DNA of 64,000 bases from Flexivirga meconopsidis (GTDB taxonomy: Bacteria > Actinomycetota > Actinomycetes > Actinomycetales > Dermatophilaceae): the NCBI RefSeq assembly GCF_026162425.1, contig NZ_JAOBQJ010000002.1, positions 868,001 to 932,000 of the forward strand, given 5' to 3'. Position numbers and translations under genes: made by a program. A model generated the notes under the pieces. The model searched no databases and had not been told where the DNA came from. It saw only the letters and a program-made list of their open reading frames with translations. The first letter of the stretch is position 1. The number at the start of each line of letters is the position of its first letter. This document shows positions 28,371 to 36,858 of this stretch, piece after piece.

Positions 28371-28418
28371 AGACGAGAAGGGGAGGCACACCGTGCGGTG
28401 TGCCTCCCCTTCTCGTCT
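28371..28418. terminator. Bidirectional terminator between bL37 and rsrA
   Basis: A 23-bp perfect stem beginning AGACGAGAAGGGGAGGCACA, with a TG centre, occupies the whole interval. The pyrimidine-rich right arm, CCCCTTCTCGTCT, ends the stem. It lies 25 bp after the bL37 stop and 10 bp after the rsrA stop on the other strand. Confidence 0.85.
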
Positions 28419-28428
28419 AGGTATGGCG

Positions 28429-28689
28429 TCAGGCTTCGCGGACCCGGACGGTCGTCACCTGCACGCTGGTGATCCGGGTGAGGATCTGCGCGCGCAGTGC
28501 GTCGGGCGCTTGCTCGCATGCGCACGAACGACGCACGAGCGCCTTCAGCAACGCATCGAGCTCGTACTCATCCAGGCACGGCGGGCACCCGTCGAGGTGC
28601 TCCTTGAGCCGAGTGCGACCTTCGTCGTCCAACTCACCGTCGAGGTACTGGAAAATCCGCGAAACGTAATCGCTGCATTCGGCGCCCAT
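28429..28689 (-). CDS. rsrA: Mycothiol-system anti-sigma-R factor RsrA (zinc-binding, thiol-reactive)
   Basis: An 86-residue ZAS-type anti-sigma factor that binds SigR under reducing conditions and releases it when its cysteines form a disulfide. Cys5, His31, Cys35 and Cys38 (HLDGCPPC) reproduce the HxxxCxxC zinc site and the upstream cysteine of Streptomyces RsrA with constant spacing. Two more cysteines (CAC, 55 and 57) lie near the positions of the dispensable Cys pair of that protein. It overlaps the sigR stop (TGATG), so sigma and anti-sigma are made in step. Confidence 0.93.
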   Translation of the reverse strand: MGAECSDYVSRIFQYLDGELDDEGRTRLKEHLDGCPPCLDEYELDALLKALVRRSCACEQAPDALRAQILTRITSVQVTTVRVREA

Positions 28690-29333
28690 CAGGAAGACGC
28701 CCCTTCCTTGATAAATCCGCGCTCGACGGCGTAATCGGTGAGCAGTTCGCGTAGCTGTCGGCGACCGCGGTGCAGTCGCGACATCACCGTGCCGATCGGC
28801 GTATCCATGATTTCGGCGATCTCCTTGTAGGAGAATCCTTCGACGTCGGCCAGGTAGACGGCCAACCGGAAGTCTTCGGGCACCTCCTGCAGCGCGCGCT
28901 TGACGTCGCTGTCGGGCAGGTGGTCCAGCGCCTCGGTCTCAGCCGACCGCAACCCGCGCGAGGTGTGGGCCTCGGCCCGCGCCAGCTGGTAGTCCTCGAT
29001 CTCGGCCGCGTCGGACTGCTGCGGCTGACGCTGCCGCTTGCGGTAGCTGTTGATGTAGGTGTTGGTCAGGATGCGGTAGAGCCAGGCCTTGAGGTTGGTG
29101 CCGGGCTTGTACTGGTGGAACGCCGCGAAGGCCTTGGCGAACGTCTCCTGCACCAGGTCCTCGGCGTCGGCCGGATTGCGGGTGGTGCGCAGCGCGGCGC
29201 TGTAGAGCTGGTCCAGGTAGGGCATCGCGTCACGCTCGAAGCGAGTGGCGCGCTCGGCCTCGGACTCGGCGGACACGTCGAGGTTGGGGTCCTCGGCGGG
29301 CCGGTCCTGGGTCTCACCGGATTGAGTGGTCAT
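28689..29333 (-). CDS. sigR: ECF sigma factor SigR/SigH (thiol-oxidative stress)
   Basis: From ATG 29333 the product is 214 residues with complete sigma regions 2 ([39 protein letters not shown]) and 4 ([35 protein letters not shown]). This is the SigR of Streptomyces or SigH of mycobacteria, which directs transcription of thioredoxin, mycothiol and proteolysis genes after disulfide stress. The same frame stays open upstream, with ATGs at 29423 and 29465; a SigR-type promoter lies just before the latter, so a longer isoform is possible. Length comparison with known SigR proteins favours 29333 for the main form. Confidence 0.92.
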   Translation of the reverse strand: MTTQSGETQDRPAEDPNLDVSAESEAERATRFERDAMPYLDQLYSAALRTTRNPADAEDLVQETFAKAFAAFHQYKPGTNLKAWLYRILTNTYINSYRKRQRQPQQSDAAEIEDYQLARAEAHTSRGLRSAETEALDHLPDSDVKRALQEVPEDFRLAVYLADVEGFSYKEIAEIMDTPIGTVMSRLHRGRRQLRELLTDYAVERGFIKEGASS

Positions 29334-29484
29334 TGGGGTCAACCCTAGTCCCGCCGCGCGTTGCGGGTCGGCGGTGGCAGTCAACGGTCCGGCACCCGAG
29401 CCGCTCGGCTCGGACAGCGTCATCGGGGCGTGCAGCAAGCTTGACTCCTGGAAGCGATCGTCCATTGGTCGTGACACTGCCCTC

Positions 29485-29511
29485 AACGTCGCGGCACCCG
29501 CTCGGCATTCC
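29485..29511 (-). promoter_or_regulatory. Candidate SigR-dependent autoregulatory promoter of sigR
   Basis: On the minus strand GGAAT (29511-29507) is separated by 19 bases from GTT (29487-29485), the established SigR/SigH consensus GGAAT-N18/19-GTT. Transcription would begin near 29478, about 13 bases before the ATG at 29465. Confidence 0.7.
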
Positions 29512-29602
29512 CGCGAGATTCCACCGGGCGCCCCGCCGGCCCGCGGGTGAGCCCACGGCAGATGAATAGTAGGTGTGCCAAAGGCGGCGAACATCCGGTT
29601 AA

Positions 29603-29630
29603 TTTGCAAATAATCGACCGCTTTTGCAAA
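29603..29630. promoter_or_regulatory. Two TTTGCAAA palindromes 20 bp apart
   Basis: TTTGCAAA occurs at 29603-29610 and again at 29623-29630, two DNA turns apart, in an A+T-rich patch between sigR and the small membrane protein gene. The same 8-mer forms the core of the dyad at 43549-43558. It looks like a dimer-of-dimers operator, but the regulator is unknown. Confidence 0.35.
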
Positions 29631-29679
29631 CCCGCCGCCAGCGACCACGTGACCCTGCACACGTTCCTGGGAACCTGCC

Positions 29680-29708
29680 TTGACGACCGTGCGAGCCGGC
29701 GATAATTT
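29680..29708 (+). promoter_or_regulatory. Candidate housekeeping promoter TTGACG-N17-TAATTT
   Basis: TTGACG (29680-29685) and TAATTT (29703-29708) are 17 bases apart, and the GTG start of the next gene is 8 bases further, so the message would be leaderless or nearly so. Confidence 0.6.
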
Positions 29709-29716
29709 CTTCGATC

Positions 29717-29905
29717 GTGACCTTCGTGATCTACGCCGTTGCCGCCATCTACGCGGTGTCGATCGTGTTCGTGGCCACCCTGCTCGGCAGCACGCTGTGG
29801 ACCGAGCGCCGTGCCGCGCGCGACAAGGCCACGGTCACCACGGTGGCGCCGGTCGTCGCCGATGCGGAGCTGGCCGAGGAAGCCCGCCGCACCAGCGTCG
29901 CCTGA
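29717..29905 (+). CDS. Small single-pass membrane protein, function unknown
   Basis: A 62-residue product starting at GTG: an N-terminal hydrophobic helix ([20 protein letters not shown], about 4-23), then a basic and Ala/Val-rich cytoplasmic tail (ERRAARDK...EEARRTSVA). A well-spaced housekeeping promoter is directly upstream and would give a leaderless mRNA, which supports it being a real gene. I recognise no family. The convergent fgd gene ends about 30 bases downstream. Confidence 0.5.
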   Translation: MTFVIYAVAAIYAVSIVFVATLLGSTLWTERRAARDKATVTTVAPVVADAELAEEARRTSVA

Positions 29906-29936
29906 CGGCCCGCTGTCACCCGGCCCTCACACCCGG

Positions 29937-30941
29937 TCAGAACTCCTCGCGCAGCGCGGGCACGACATCCTGGCTGAATTGCTCCAGGAAACGGCGCTGG
30001 TCCTGCCCGGGTCCGTGCACCACCAGGTGGGTGAAGCCGAGATCGACATACGGGCGGACGCCGTCGACGACGGTCTGCGCGTCGGACGCGACAATCCACC
30101 GTGAGGCGATCTGCTCGATCGGCAGCGCGTCGGCCGCCCGCTCCATCTCCACCGGGTCGTCGATGCTGTGCTTCTGCTCGGGGGTGAGCGCGAGCGGCGC
30201 CCAGAAGCGGGTGTTCTCCAGCGCGCGGTCGGGGTCGCGGTCGTAGGAGATCTTCACCTCGAGCAACTGCTCGACCGAGCCCGGCGCCCGCTTGCCCAGC
30301 TCCTCCCCCTCGCGCATCGCGGGGACGAGCTTGTCGGCATACAGCTCCATGCCCTTGCCGGAGGTGACGATCATCCCGTCGCCCATCCGGCCGGCGTACT
30401 TGGCGACGGTCGGGCCGCCGGCTGCGATGTAGACCGGGATCGGCTGCTCGGGACGGTCGTAGATGGTCGCGTCGACCGTGCGGTAGTAGTCGCCGTCGAA
30501 GCTGACGCGGCCCTTGGTCCAAAGCTGCCGCATGAGCCGCACCGACTCGCGCAGCCGGGCGAACCGCTCCTTGAACTCCGGCCAGTCCTGTTGCCCGACC
30601 GCGATCTCGTTGAGCGCCTCGCCGGTGCCGAAGCCGGCGATGACGCGGCCCGGGTAGAGGCAGCCCATGGTGGCGAAGGTCTGGGCGAGCACCGCCGGGT
30701 TGTAGCGGAAGGTCGGCGTCAGCACCGAGGTGCCGAGCTTGATCCGCTCGGTGCGGGCGCCGGCCGCGGCCATCCAGGTGAGTGCGTGCGGCGCGTGGCC
30801 GCCCTCGTGCCGCCACGGCTGGAAGTGGTCGGAGGCGAACGCGCTGTCCAGTCCGACGCGTTCGGCCTCGACGGCCAGGTCGACGAGCTCCTTGGGGGCG
30901 AACTGCTCTGCGGATGCTTTGTATCCGATGGTCAGCGTCAT
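29937..30941 (-). CDS. fgd: F420-dependent glucose-6-phosphate dehydrogenase
   Basis: A 334-residue TIM-barrel enzyme of the luciferase-like superfamily, the length of mycobacterial FGD1. It oxidises glucose-6-phosphate to 6-phosphogluconolactone while reducing coenzyme F420, supplying reduced F420 to nitroreductases and other LLM enzymes. [14 protein letters not shown] at the start, [15 protein letters not shown] (Asp38, His39, Trp43 at active-site positions), [10 protein letters not shown] with catalytic Glu108, and EQKHSIDDP match the family closely. ATG 30941 is chosen over an upstream frame because a TACGTT hexamer lies 7 bases before it and the family begins here. It implies that the organism makes F420. 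Confidence 0.93.
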   Translation of the reverse strand: MTLTIGYKASAEQFAPKELVDLAVEAERVGLDSAFASDHFQPWRHEGGHAPHALTWMAAAGARTERIKLGTSVLTPTFRYNPAVLAQTFATMGCLYPGRVIAGFGTGEALNEIAVGQQDWPEFKERFARLRESVRLMRQLWTKGRVSFDGDYYRTVDATIYDRPEQPIPVYIAAGGPTVAKYAGRMGDGMIVTSGKGMELYADKLVPAMREGEELGKRAPGSVEQLLEVKISYDRDPDRALENTRFWAPLALTPEQKHSIDDPVEMERAADALPIEQIASRWIVASDAQTVVDGVRPYVDLGFTHLVVHGPGQDQRRFLEQFSQDVVPALREEF

Positions 30942-30948
30942 GTGGTCA

Positions 30949-30954
30949 AACGTA
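30949..30954 (-). promoter_or_regulatory. Candidate -10 element (TACGTT) of fgd
   Basis: On the minus strand TACGTT is followed by seven bases and the fgd ATG; no ribosome binding site is visible. Confidence 0.45.
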
Positions 30955-31007
30955 CGCCGGAGACCCGCGCGTCCCGTAAGCGACCGTGACGCGGGGCGCA
31001 CCCCCGC

Positions 31008-31649
31008 TTACGAGATGGTGGCGAGCCAGTCGCGGGCGGCGGCGAGCACCTCGTCGGCGCCGCGAGCCAGGGAGTGGTCTCCGGTGACCGGCGCGATGGT
31101 CGGCGCCGGCCCGAGCGCGGCGCGCACCTCACCCGGGTCGCCGAACGGGTCCCGCCTTCCTTGTATGACGCACAGCGGCAGCCCCGCCTGCAGCACTTCC
31201 TGCGCCTCGAACGCCCGCGACTTGTCGGGCTTGCCGGGCGGGTGCAGCGGGAAGGACAGCGCCAGCACGGCGTCGGCGCCGACCTCTGCGGCGGTGCGGC
31301 AGGCGACCCGCGCCCCGGCCGAACGACCGCCGGTCACGAGCGGACCGGGGATGGCCCAACGGCCCTCGCGCAGCGCGGCGATAATCGGAATCCACGCAGC
31401 ATCAAGGGTTTTCGGTGGTGTCGCGACCTTCCTGCCTGCGACCCGCCACGGCTGCTCGACCCGCACGTAGGTCCAGCCGTCGTCGACCAGTGCGCGCAGG
31501 GCGACGAGGTCGGCGGCGTCGATGCCGCCGCCGGCGCCGTGACTGACGACCACGCTGCCGCGGGCCGGTGTTGCCCGTGGGGGACGCTCGACATACGCCC
31601 GGGCGGGGCCGTGCGGGGTGTCGATCGTGCGCGGCTTGGGGGTGCTCAT
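31008..31649 (-). CDS. Alpha/beta hydrolase (KANL3/TEX30-like)
   Basis: A 213-residue alpha/beta hydrolase. VVSHGAGGGID forms the oxyanion loop, GGRSAGARVA the nucleophile elbow with the serine, and TGDHSLARGADE supplies the likely catalytic His near the C-terminus. The KANL3/Tex30 type is intracellular and its substrates are unknown. The ATG overlaps the stop of the SRAP gene (ATGA), so the two are one operon; a much longer open frame in this register is the opposite-phase shadow of the SRAP gene. Confidence 0.8.
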   Translation of the reverse strand: MSTPKPRTIDTPHGPARAYVERPPRATPARGSVVVSHGAGGGIDAADLVALRALVDDGWTYVRVEQPWRVAGRKVATPPKTLDAAWIPIIAALREGRWAIPGPLVTGGRSAGARVACRTAAEVGADAVLALSFPLHPPGKPDKSRAFEAQEVLQAGLPLCVIQGRRDPFGDPGEVRAALGPAPTIAPVTGDHSLARGADEVLAAARDWLATIS

Positions 31650-32479
31650 GGCTGCAGGACCTCGCCGGTCATCGGGTCGACGACACCGTCGAGCTGGTCG
31701 GCGGGGGCCGGCGCGATCAAGTCGGCGCCGTTGTTGCGGCCGGAGCCGACGGCCTTGCCGACCGGCCACGCCTCGAACCGGCCGGCGGGCTCGGGCTCCA
31801 GCAGCGCGCGGACCGCATCGGGGTCGGTGGTGGCCGGGTCGAGCCAGTGCGACCAGCGGTCCTTGTCGAGCACGAGCGGCTGCCGGTCGTGGATGCGGTC
31901 GAGCCCGGGCTCGGCCGCGGTCGTCACGATCGCGTAGCTGACCAGCCAGGCGTTGGCGTCGTCGTCGGCGAGGCTCTTGTCCCGCCAGAACTCGTAAACG
32001 CCTGCAAACGCTATGGGTTCGTCGTCGGCGCGGTGGATGTAGAACGGCTGCTTGCGCGGCTTGCCCTTGCTGTCGGTGGCGGTCGGGCTGGCCTGCCATT
32101 CGTACCAGCCGTCGGCCGGCACCAGGCAGCGCCGCGCGAGCGCTGCCTTGGCGTAGGCACCCTTGTCGAGCAGCGTCTCGGCGCGGGCGTTGATCATCCG
32201 CAACCCCACCTTGGTGTCCTTGGCCCAGCTCGGCACCAGTCCCCAGGTGAGCAGCCGCAGCTGCCGCTGCGGGTCCGCGTCGGGCTGGTCGCGGGGAGTC
32301 CGCGTGAGGACGACCGGCGCCTGCTTGGTCGGCGCCATGTTCCAGTCCGGCGTGCCCGCGGGCGGGTCCTGCGGGTTGACCAGCACCGACCGGGTGCGTT
32401 CGTCGGTGCGGTCGACGTCGATCTCGAAGTCGTCGACGAGGTCGTCTGGTGCGAAGCTCGCGGCATACCGGCCACACAT
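31646..32479 (-). CDS. SOS response-associated peptidase (SRAP/YedK-HMCES)
   Basis: A 277-residue SRAP protein that cross-links to abasic sites in single-stranded DNA and so protects replication forks. MCGRYA at the N-terminus exposes the catalytic Cys2 after Met removal; INARAET, GWYEWQ with the active-site Glu, and the HDRQPLVL histidine motif are all present. ATG 32479 is fixed by the need for Cys at position 2. A TACGCT hexamer lies seven bases before the ATG, giving a leaderless message. Upstream lies a copy of the CGTTTCGACTTATGCAC repeat. Confidence 0.92.
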   Translation of the reverse strand: MCGRYAASFAPDDLVDDFEIDVDRTDERTRSVLVNPQDPPAGTPDWNMAPTKQAPVVLTRTPRDQPDADPQRQLRLLTWGLVPSWAKDTKVGLRMINARAETLLDKGAYAKAALARRCLVPADGWYEWQASPTATDSKGKPRKQPFYIHRADDEPIAFAGVYEFWRDKSLADDDANAWLVSYAIVTTAAEPGLDRIHDRQPLVLDKDRWSHWLDPATTDPDAVRALLEPEPAGRFEAWPVGKAVGSGRNNGADLIAPAPADQLDGVVDPMTGEVLQP

Positions 32480-32486
32480 GGGTGCC

Positions 32487-32492
32487 AGCGTA
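32487..32492 (-). promoter_or_regulatory. Candidate -10 element (TACGCT) of the SRAP gene
   Basis: Minus-strand TACGCT, seven bases, then ATG at 32479. No Shine-Dalgarno sequence. Confidence 0.4.
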
Positions 32493-32503
32493 TGCCGGGG
32501 CGC

Positions 32504-32594
32504 GTGCACACCCCGAAACCGTTTCGACTTATGCACGCCCCCAGCCCGCCAGAGCGTGCACACCCCGCAACCGTTTCGACTTATGCACGCCCCC
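32504..32594. repeat. Two copies of the 51-52 bp CGTTTCGACTTATGCAC element
   Basis: GTGCACACCCCG-(C/A)AACCGTTTCGACTTATGCACGCCCCC occurs twice with the ACCGTTTCGA core at 32518 and 32570, a 52-bp step. Each unit is bounded by GTGCA and TGCAC, which are complementary. The same element is amplified at 39.9-40.2 kb. Confidence 0.9.
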
Positions 32595-32682
32595 GGCACG
32601 CCCCACGCCCCCGGCCCCGGCCGCTCAGCCCGCACACACGCCCACCGCGCCGCGCCGGAGAATCGGTAGCCTGTAGCGCAAC

Positions 32683-33990
32683 ATGAGTGCTGATCCTGCG
32701 CATCCGACCTCCACCGCCACCGTCGCTGCGGGCGACTGGCTTGCTCCGCTCGCCCGGCAGCCGCTCGACGCGGTCGTCACGGTGCCGGGCAGCAAGTCGC
32801 TCACCAACCGCTATCTGGTGCTCGCCGCCCTCGCCAAGGAGTCCTCCAGGCTGGTGCGGCCCCTCCGCTCGCGGGACAGCACGCTGATGTGCGAGGCGCT
32901 GCAGGCACTCGGCACGCAGATCGAGACCACCGACGACGACACCGAGTGGATCATCCAACCCGCCCAGCTGCACGGCCCTGCCGCAATCGACTGCGGGCTG
33001 GCCGGGACGGTGATGCGATTCCTGCCGCCGGTCGCCGCGTTGGCCGACGGCACAGTCGAATTCGACGGTGACCAAGCCGCCCGCCGACGGCCGATGGGTC
33101 CGGTGCTCGAGGCGCTGCGCAGCCTCGGCGTCGACGTGAGCGGCGACGCGCTGCCCTTCCAGCTCACCGGCAACGGGCAAATCAGCGGCGGCACCGTGCG
33201 CATCGATGCGTCCGGATCGTCGCAGTTCGTCAGTGCGCTCCTGCTGGCCGGAGCCCGATACGACGACGGCATCACGGTGATCCACGAGGGCAAACCACTC
33301 CCCTCCCTGCCGCACATCGCGATGACTGTCGAGGTGCTGCGCGACGCCGGCGTGCTCGTCGACGACTCCGAGCCCAACCGGTGGCGGGTGGAGCCGTCCG
33401 AGATCAACGCCCTCGACCTGGAGGTCGAGCCCGACCTGTCCAACGCGGCGGCGTTCCTCGCGGCTGCGGCGGTCGCCGGCGGGAGCGTCACCGTGCCCGG
33501 CTGGCCGCACGCCACCACCCAGGCCGGCGACCACATCCGGGAGATCCTGCAGCAGTTCGGCGCCGAGATGCAGCTCGGCCGCGACGGCCTGACCGTGCGC
33601 GGCACCGGCAGCCTGCAGGCGGTCGACCTCGACCTGCACGACGCGAGTGAGTTGACCCCGGTCGTCGCGGCGGTCGCGGCGTTTGCGGATGCCCCGTCAT
33701 ACCTGCGGGGCGTGGCGCACATCCGCGGTCACGAGACCGACCGGCTGGCCGCCCTGTCGACCGAGCTCAACCGGCTCGGCGGTGACGTCGGCGAGCTGGA
33801 CGATGGCCTCGTCATACGCCCGAAACCGTTGCACGGCAGTCTTTTCCAGACCTACGGCGACCACCGCATGGTGATGGCGGCTGCTGTGCTCGGGCTGCGC
33901 GTGCCCGATCTGGTGGTGCACGACGCCGGCACTGTCGCCAAGACGATGCCCGACTTCCAGTCGCGCTGGACGCAGCTGGTCGGGGCCTGA
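32683..33990 (+). CDS. aroA: 3-phosphoshikimate 1-carboxyvinyltransferase (EPSP synthase)
   Basis: A 435-residue EPSP synthase that joins phosphoenolpyruvate to shikimate-3-phosphate in aromatic amino-acid synthesis. PGSKSLTNRYLVLAALA near the N-terminus binds shikimate-3-phosphate and PEP; AGTVMRFLPPVAAL, DASGSSQFVSALLLAGA and the C-terminal TYGDHRMVMAAAVL are the other conserved blocks. The length is normal. TAGCCT (32667-32672) lies ten bases before the ATG. rsgA follows after 3 bp, so the two are cotranscribed, as in many actinobacteria. Confidence 0.95.
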   Translation: MSADPAHPTSTATVAAGDWLAPLARQPLDAVVTVPGSKSLTNRYLVLAALAKESSRLVRPLRSRDSTLMCEALQALGTQIETTDDDTEWIIQPAQLHGPAAIDCGLAGTVMRFLPPVAALADGTVEFDGDQAARRRPMGPVLEALRSLGVDVSGDALPFQLTGNGQISGGTVRIDASGSSQFVSALLLAGARYDDGITVIHEGKPLPSLPHIAMTVEVLRDAGVLVDDSEPNRWRVEPSEINALDLEVEPDLSNAAAFLAAAAVAGGSVTVPGWPHATTQAGDHIREILQQFGAEMQLGRDGLTVRGTGSLQAVDLDLHDASELTPVVAAVAAFADAPSYLRGVAHIRGHETDRLAALSTELNRLGGDVGELDDGLVIRPKPLHGSLFQTYGDHRMVMAAAVLGLRVPDLVVHDAGTVAKTMPDFQSRWTQLVGA

Positions 33991-33993
33991 GGC

Positions 33994-35025
33994 GTGCCCC
34001 GCGGCAGACGGTCGTATGACGAGAGCGACGTCCGCGTGCGGCCCAGCCGGCGCGGCAGCCGTCCCCGCACCAAGGAGCGCCCGAAGCACGAGGACGCCCG
34101 CATCGGGCTGGTGACCACGGTCGACCGTGGCCGCTGGACCTGTCTGGTCGACGATCACGAGGTCATCGCGATGCGCGCCCGTGAGCTCGGGCGCACCAGC
34201 ACAGTGGTCGGTGACCGGGTCGCACTGGTCGGCGACACCACCGGCGACCCCGGCACGTTGGCCCGGATCGTGCGGGTCGAGCCGCGCAGCAGCGTGCTGC
34301 GCCGCACCGCCGACGACACCGATCCCTACGAGCGGGTGATCGTCGCCAACGCCGACCAGCTCGCGATCGTGACCGCGCTCGCCGACCCTCCCCCACGCAC
34401 GGGCATGATCGACCGGTGCCTGGTCGCGGCATACGACGCAGGTGTCGAACCCCTGCTGGTCCTGACCAAGGCCGACCTGGCACCGGCTGACGAATTCCTT
34501 TCCAATTACTCGGGATTGGACGTGCCGCACGTAATCACCTCGGCATCGACCGACGACGTGACCGGTCTCGCCGAGTTGCGCGACCGGCTCGATGACCGGA
34601 TGACCGTGCTCGTCGGGCACTCCGGCGTCGGCAAGTCGACGCTGGTCAACGCGCTGGTGCCGGGCGTCGACCGCGCCACCGGCCACGTCAACGCGGTGAC
34701 CGGGCGTGGGCGGCATACCTCCTCCTCGGCGATCGCGCTGCCGCTGCCCGACGGCGGCTGGGTGATCGACACCCCCGGGGTCCGGTCGTTCGGCCTTGCG
34801 CACGTGGACCTCGCCCGGATCGTCGCCAACTTCCCCGATCTTGCGGCCGGCACGCAGAACTGCCCGCGCGGCTGCACCCACCTCGAGCCCGACTGCGCGC
34901 TCGACCAGTGGGTCGAGGACGGGCACGCCGGGCCCTCCGGCGCCACCCGCCTGGCGTCGCTGCGCCGGCTGCTGCGCTCCAAGTCCGGCGCGACGGACAC
35001 GGCCGACGAGACCGAGGACAGCTGA
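33994..35025 (+). CDS. rsgA: Ribosome small subunit-dependent GTPase A
   Basis: A 343-residue circularly permuted GTPase that helps late 30S assembly. The domains are in order: basic N-terminus with OB fold (about 30-100), then the permuted GTPase with LTKAD (G4) before GHSGVGKSTLVNAL (G1) and DTPGVR (G3), then the zinc finger CPRGCTHLEPDCAL. GTG start 3 bases after the aroA stop. All nucleotide-binding motifs are intact. Confidence 0.94.
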   Translation: MPRGRRSYDESDVRVRPSRRGSRPRTKERPKHEDARIGLVTTVDRGRWTCLVDDHEVIAMRARELGRTSTVVGDRVALVGDTTGDPGTLARIVRVEPRSSVLRRTADDTDPYERVIVANADQLAIVTALADPPPRTGMIDRCLVAAYDAGVEPLLVLTKADLAPADEFLSNYSGLDVPHVITSASTDDVTGLAELRDRLDDRMTVLVGHSGVGKSTLVNALVPGVDRATGHVNAVTGRGRHTSSSAIALPLPDGGWVIDTPGVRSFGLAHVDLARIVANFPDLAAGTQNCPRGCTHLEPDCALDQWVEDGHAGPSGATRLASLRRLLRSKSGATDTADETEDS

Positions 35026-35029
35026 CCCG

Positions 35030-36760
35030 ATGGCGTCCGGTGTCACAGACGCGGTCGGTCGTCAGCTGCTCGCCTTCGCCGAGGTCAAACCCGCACCGGG
35101 CCGGTGGAAATTCGCCCTGCACGCGACCGCGATCACCGCGGTCGCGGTGGTGCTGATCAGCTTCCTGCTCGGCCCCAGCCTGGGGCTGGTCGGCCTCACC
35201 GGCGCGTTCCTCGGCATCGTCGCCCCGGCCCGCCCGATCCGCTCCCGCCTCGCGATCCTCGCCTGCATGGACGCGACGTATGTCGTCTGCGTCGCGCTCG
35301 GGGCCGCAGTCGGCAGCGACCCACTGCTGCTCACTCTGGTGCTGACCGCGATCGCGACCACCACGGTGCTGGTCTACAACACGCTCGTGGCCGAGCCGCC
35401 CGGTGCGATGTTCTTGATCATCGGGCCTGCGATCGCGTCCTACCTGCCGACCGCGGGGCTGGGCGCCGGCAAGATCATCGCGGTCGCGGCGATCGGTTGC
35501 GTGAGCGCGTCGATCGCCTCGCTGCTGTTGCAGCTGGCCCGGCCCCGGCAGGCCGAGCAGGAGGCGCTGGATGCAGCCGAGGAGGCGGCTGCGGCATACG
35601 TCGACGCGGACCGGCGGGTCACCCCGCGCAAGGACCTGGCGCGGCTGCGGGACCAAGCGTTCGCAGCGGTTTTCGTCGCATCGATGATCCTCGAGGACGC
35701 CGTCGGGCGGCAGCCTCGGTTGGCGAAGTGGCGTCGGATGAACGCCCACCTGCGTCAGCTGCACCTGGCGATCATCCAGCAGGTGGCCAAGGTGCATCTG
35801 CCCGGCAGCGAGGTCGTGGTCAGCGGCGTCGAGCAGCGTCGCTACCTGGGCCGGCCCGACCTGACCTACCTGTTGCGGTGGGGCATGTCGCGGTCGTCGC
35901 TGCCGTGGCTGGCGTCCCGTCGCATCGGCGCCGCGGTGCTGATCACCTGCGCGATCTCCTACGGGTTGCACATCGGCCATCCGTACTGGGCGGTGATGAC
36001 GACGGCGCTGGTCATGTCGGTGACCGCCGATCGGCTGTCGCTCACCCACCGGGCCCTGCACCGGCTGGCCGGCACGGTCGTCGGGATCGGCGCGTTCTTC
36101 CTCATCCACGCGCTGCACCCGCGCGGCGCGGCGATCGTGGTGATCGCGTTGGTGCTGGTCTTCTGCATCCAGCTCCTCGCGGTGCGCAACTACGCGCTCG
36201 CGGTGATCTTCGTGACACCGATGGCGCTGATGATCAGCACCGCCGCCAATCCCTACAAGCCGATCGGCGACGTCGTCGGCGAGCGCATGCTGGAGACGCT
36301 GGTCGGCGCGGGTGTCTCGGTGGCCGTCATCTGGGTCACCGGGCATCGCGCTCCGATTGCATTGGTACGACGGCAGTTTCGGCGGACCCTGCGCTCGCTG
36401 GAGCGCCTGCTCCTCGCCATCGCGGACGGTGCGTCCTCCTCGCCTGCCGGTTACGAGGCGCGCCGGGACCTCGCCTTCGAGCAGCTCCAGAGCTCGCGCA
36501 TCCTGCAGATCGCGCAGACCGACCTGCCGGACCAGCTGGTCGACTGGGGCGAGCTGGAGACCGCTCTCAACGAGCTGAGTTACGTGGTGCTCGCCGCGTG
36601 CTGGACCAAGGACCCGCCTGCGGCCATCGACGCCGACCGGATGGCGGGGCTGCTCGCCCGTCTCATCGCCGGGCTGCCGCCGATCGGCACGACCCCGGTG
36701 GACGCTCACACGATCGCGCTCGGACTGCGCAGGATCCGCGAGGTCGCCACCCGCGGGTGA
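35030..36760 (+). CDS. FUSC family membrane protein (aromatic acid exporter-like)
   Basis: A 576-residue protein with two blocks of about five membrane helices (about 30-165 and 300-430), each followed by a soluble, charged region: the architecture of FUSC/ArAE transporters, which export aromatic acids or fusaric acid. GTVVGIGAFFLIHAL lies in the second block. ATG 35030 is 4 bases after the rsgA stop, so it is probably the third gene of the aroA operon. Linkage to aroA makes aromatic-acid export attractive but unproven. Confidence 0.75.
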   Translation: MASGVTDAVGRQLLAFAEVKPAPGRWKFALHATAITAVAVVLISFLLGPSLGLVGLTGAFLGIVAPARPIRSRLAILACMDATYVVCVALGAAVGSDPLLLTLVLTAIATTTVLVYNTLVAEPPGAMFLIIGPAIASYLPTAGLGAGKIIAVAAIGCVSASIASLLLQLARPRQAEQEALDAAEEAAAAYVDADRRVTPRKDLARLRDQAFAAVFVASMILEDAVGRQPRLAKWRRMNAHLRQLHLAIIQQVAKVHLPGSEVVVSGVEQRRYLGRPDLTYLLRWGMSRSSLPWLASRRIGAAVLITCAISYGLHIGHPYWAVMTTALVMSVTADRLSLTHRALHRLAGTVVGIGAFFLIHALHPRGAAIVVIALVLVFCIQLLAVRNYALAVIFVTPMALMISTAANPYKPIGDVVGERMLETLVGAGVSVAVIWVTGHRAPIALVRRQFRRTLRSLERLLLAIADGASSSPAGYEARRDLAFEQLQSSRILQIAQTDLPDQLVDWGELETALNELSYVVLAACWTKDPPAAIDADRMAGLLARLIAGLPPIGTTPVDAHTIALGLRRIREVATRG

Positions 36761-36858
36761 CGCAGGTCTCGCCGCACCTGAACAATCGGTGAACTACCAC
36801 GGAGTCATATGTTCCCAACTTGCACCACGCCGAGGGACCCCCGTCATACTCAATAGTT

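Noticed and set aside
34688-36709. Very long minus-strand open frame opposite rsgA and the FUSC gene
   Set aside because: Antisense shadow of two well-supported genes in GC-rich DNA; the product is a His/Arg/Asp-rich low-complexity sequence with no domain.
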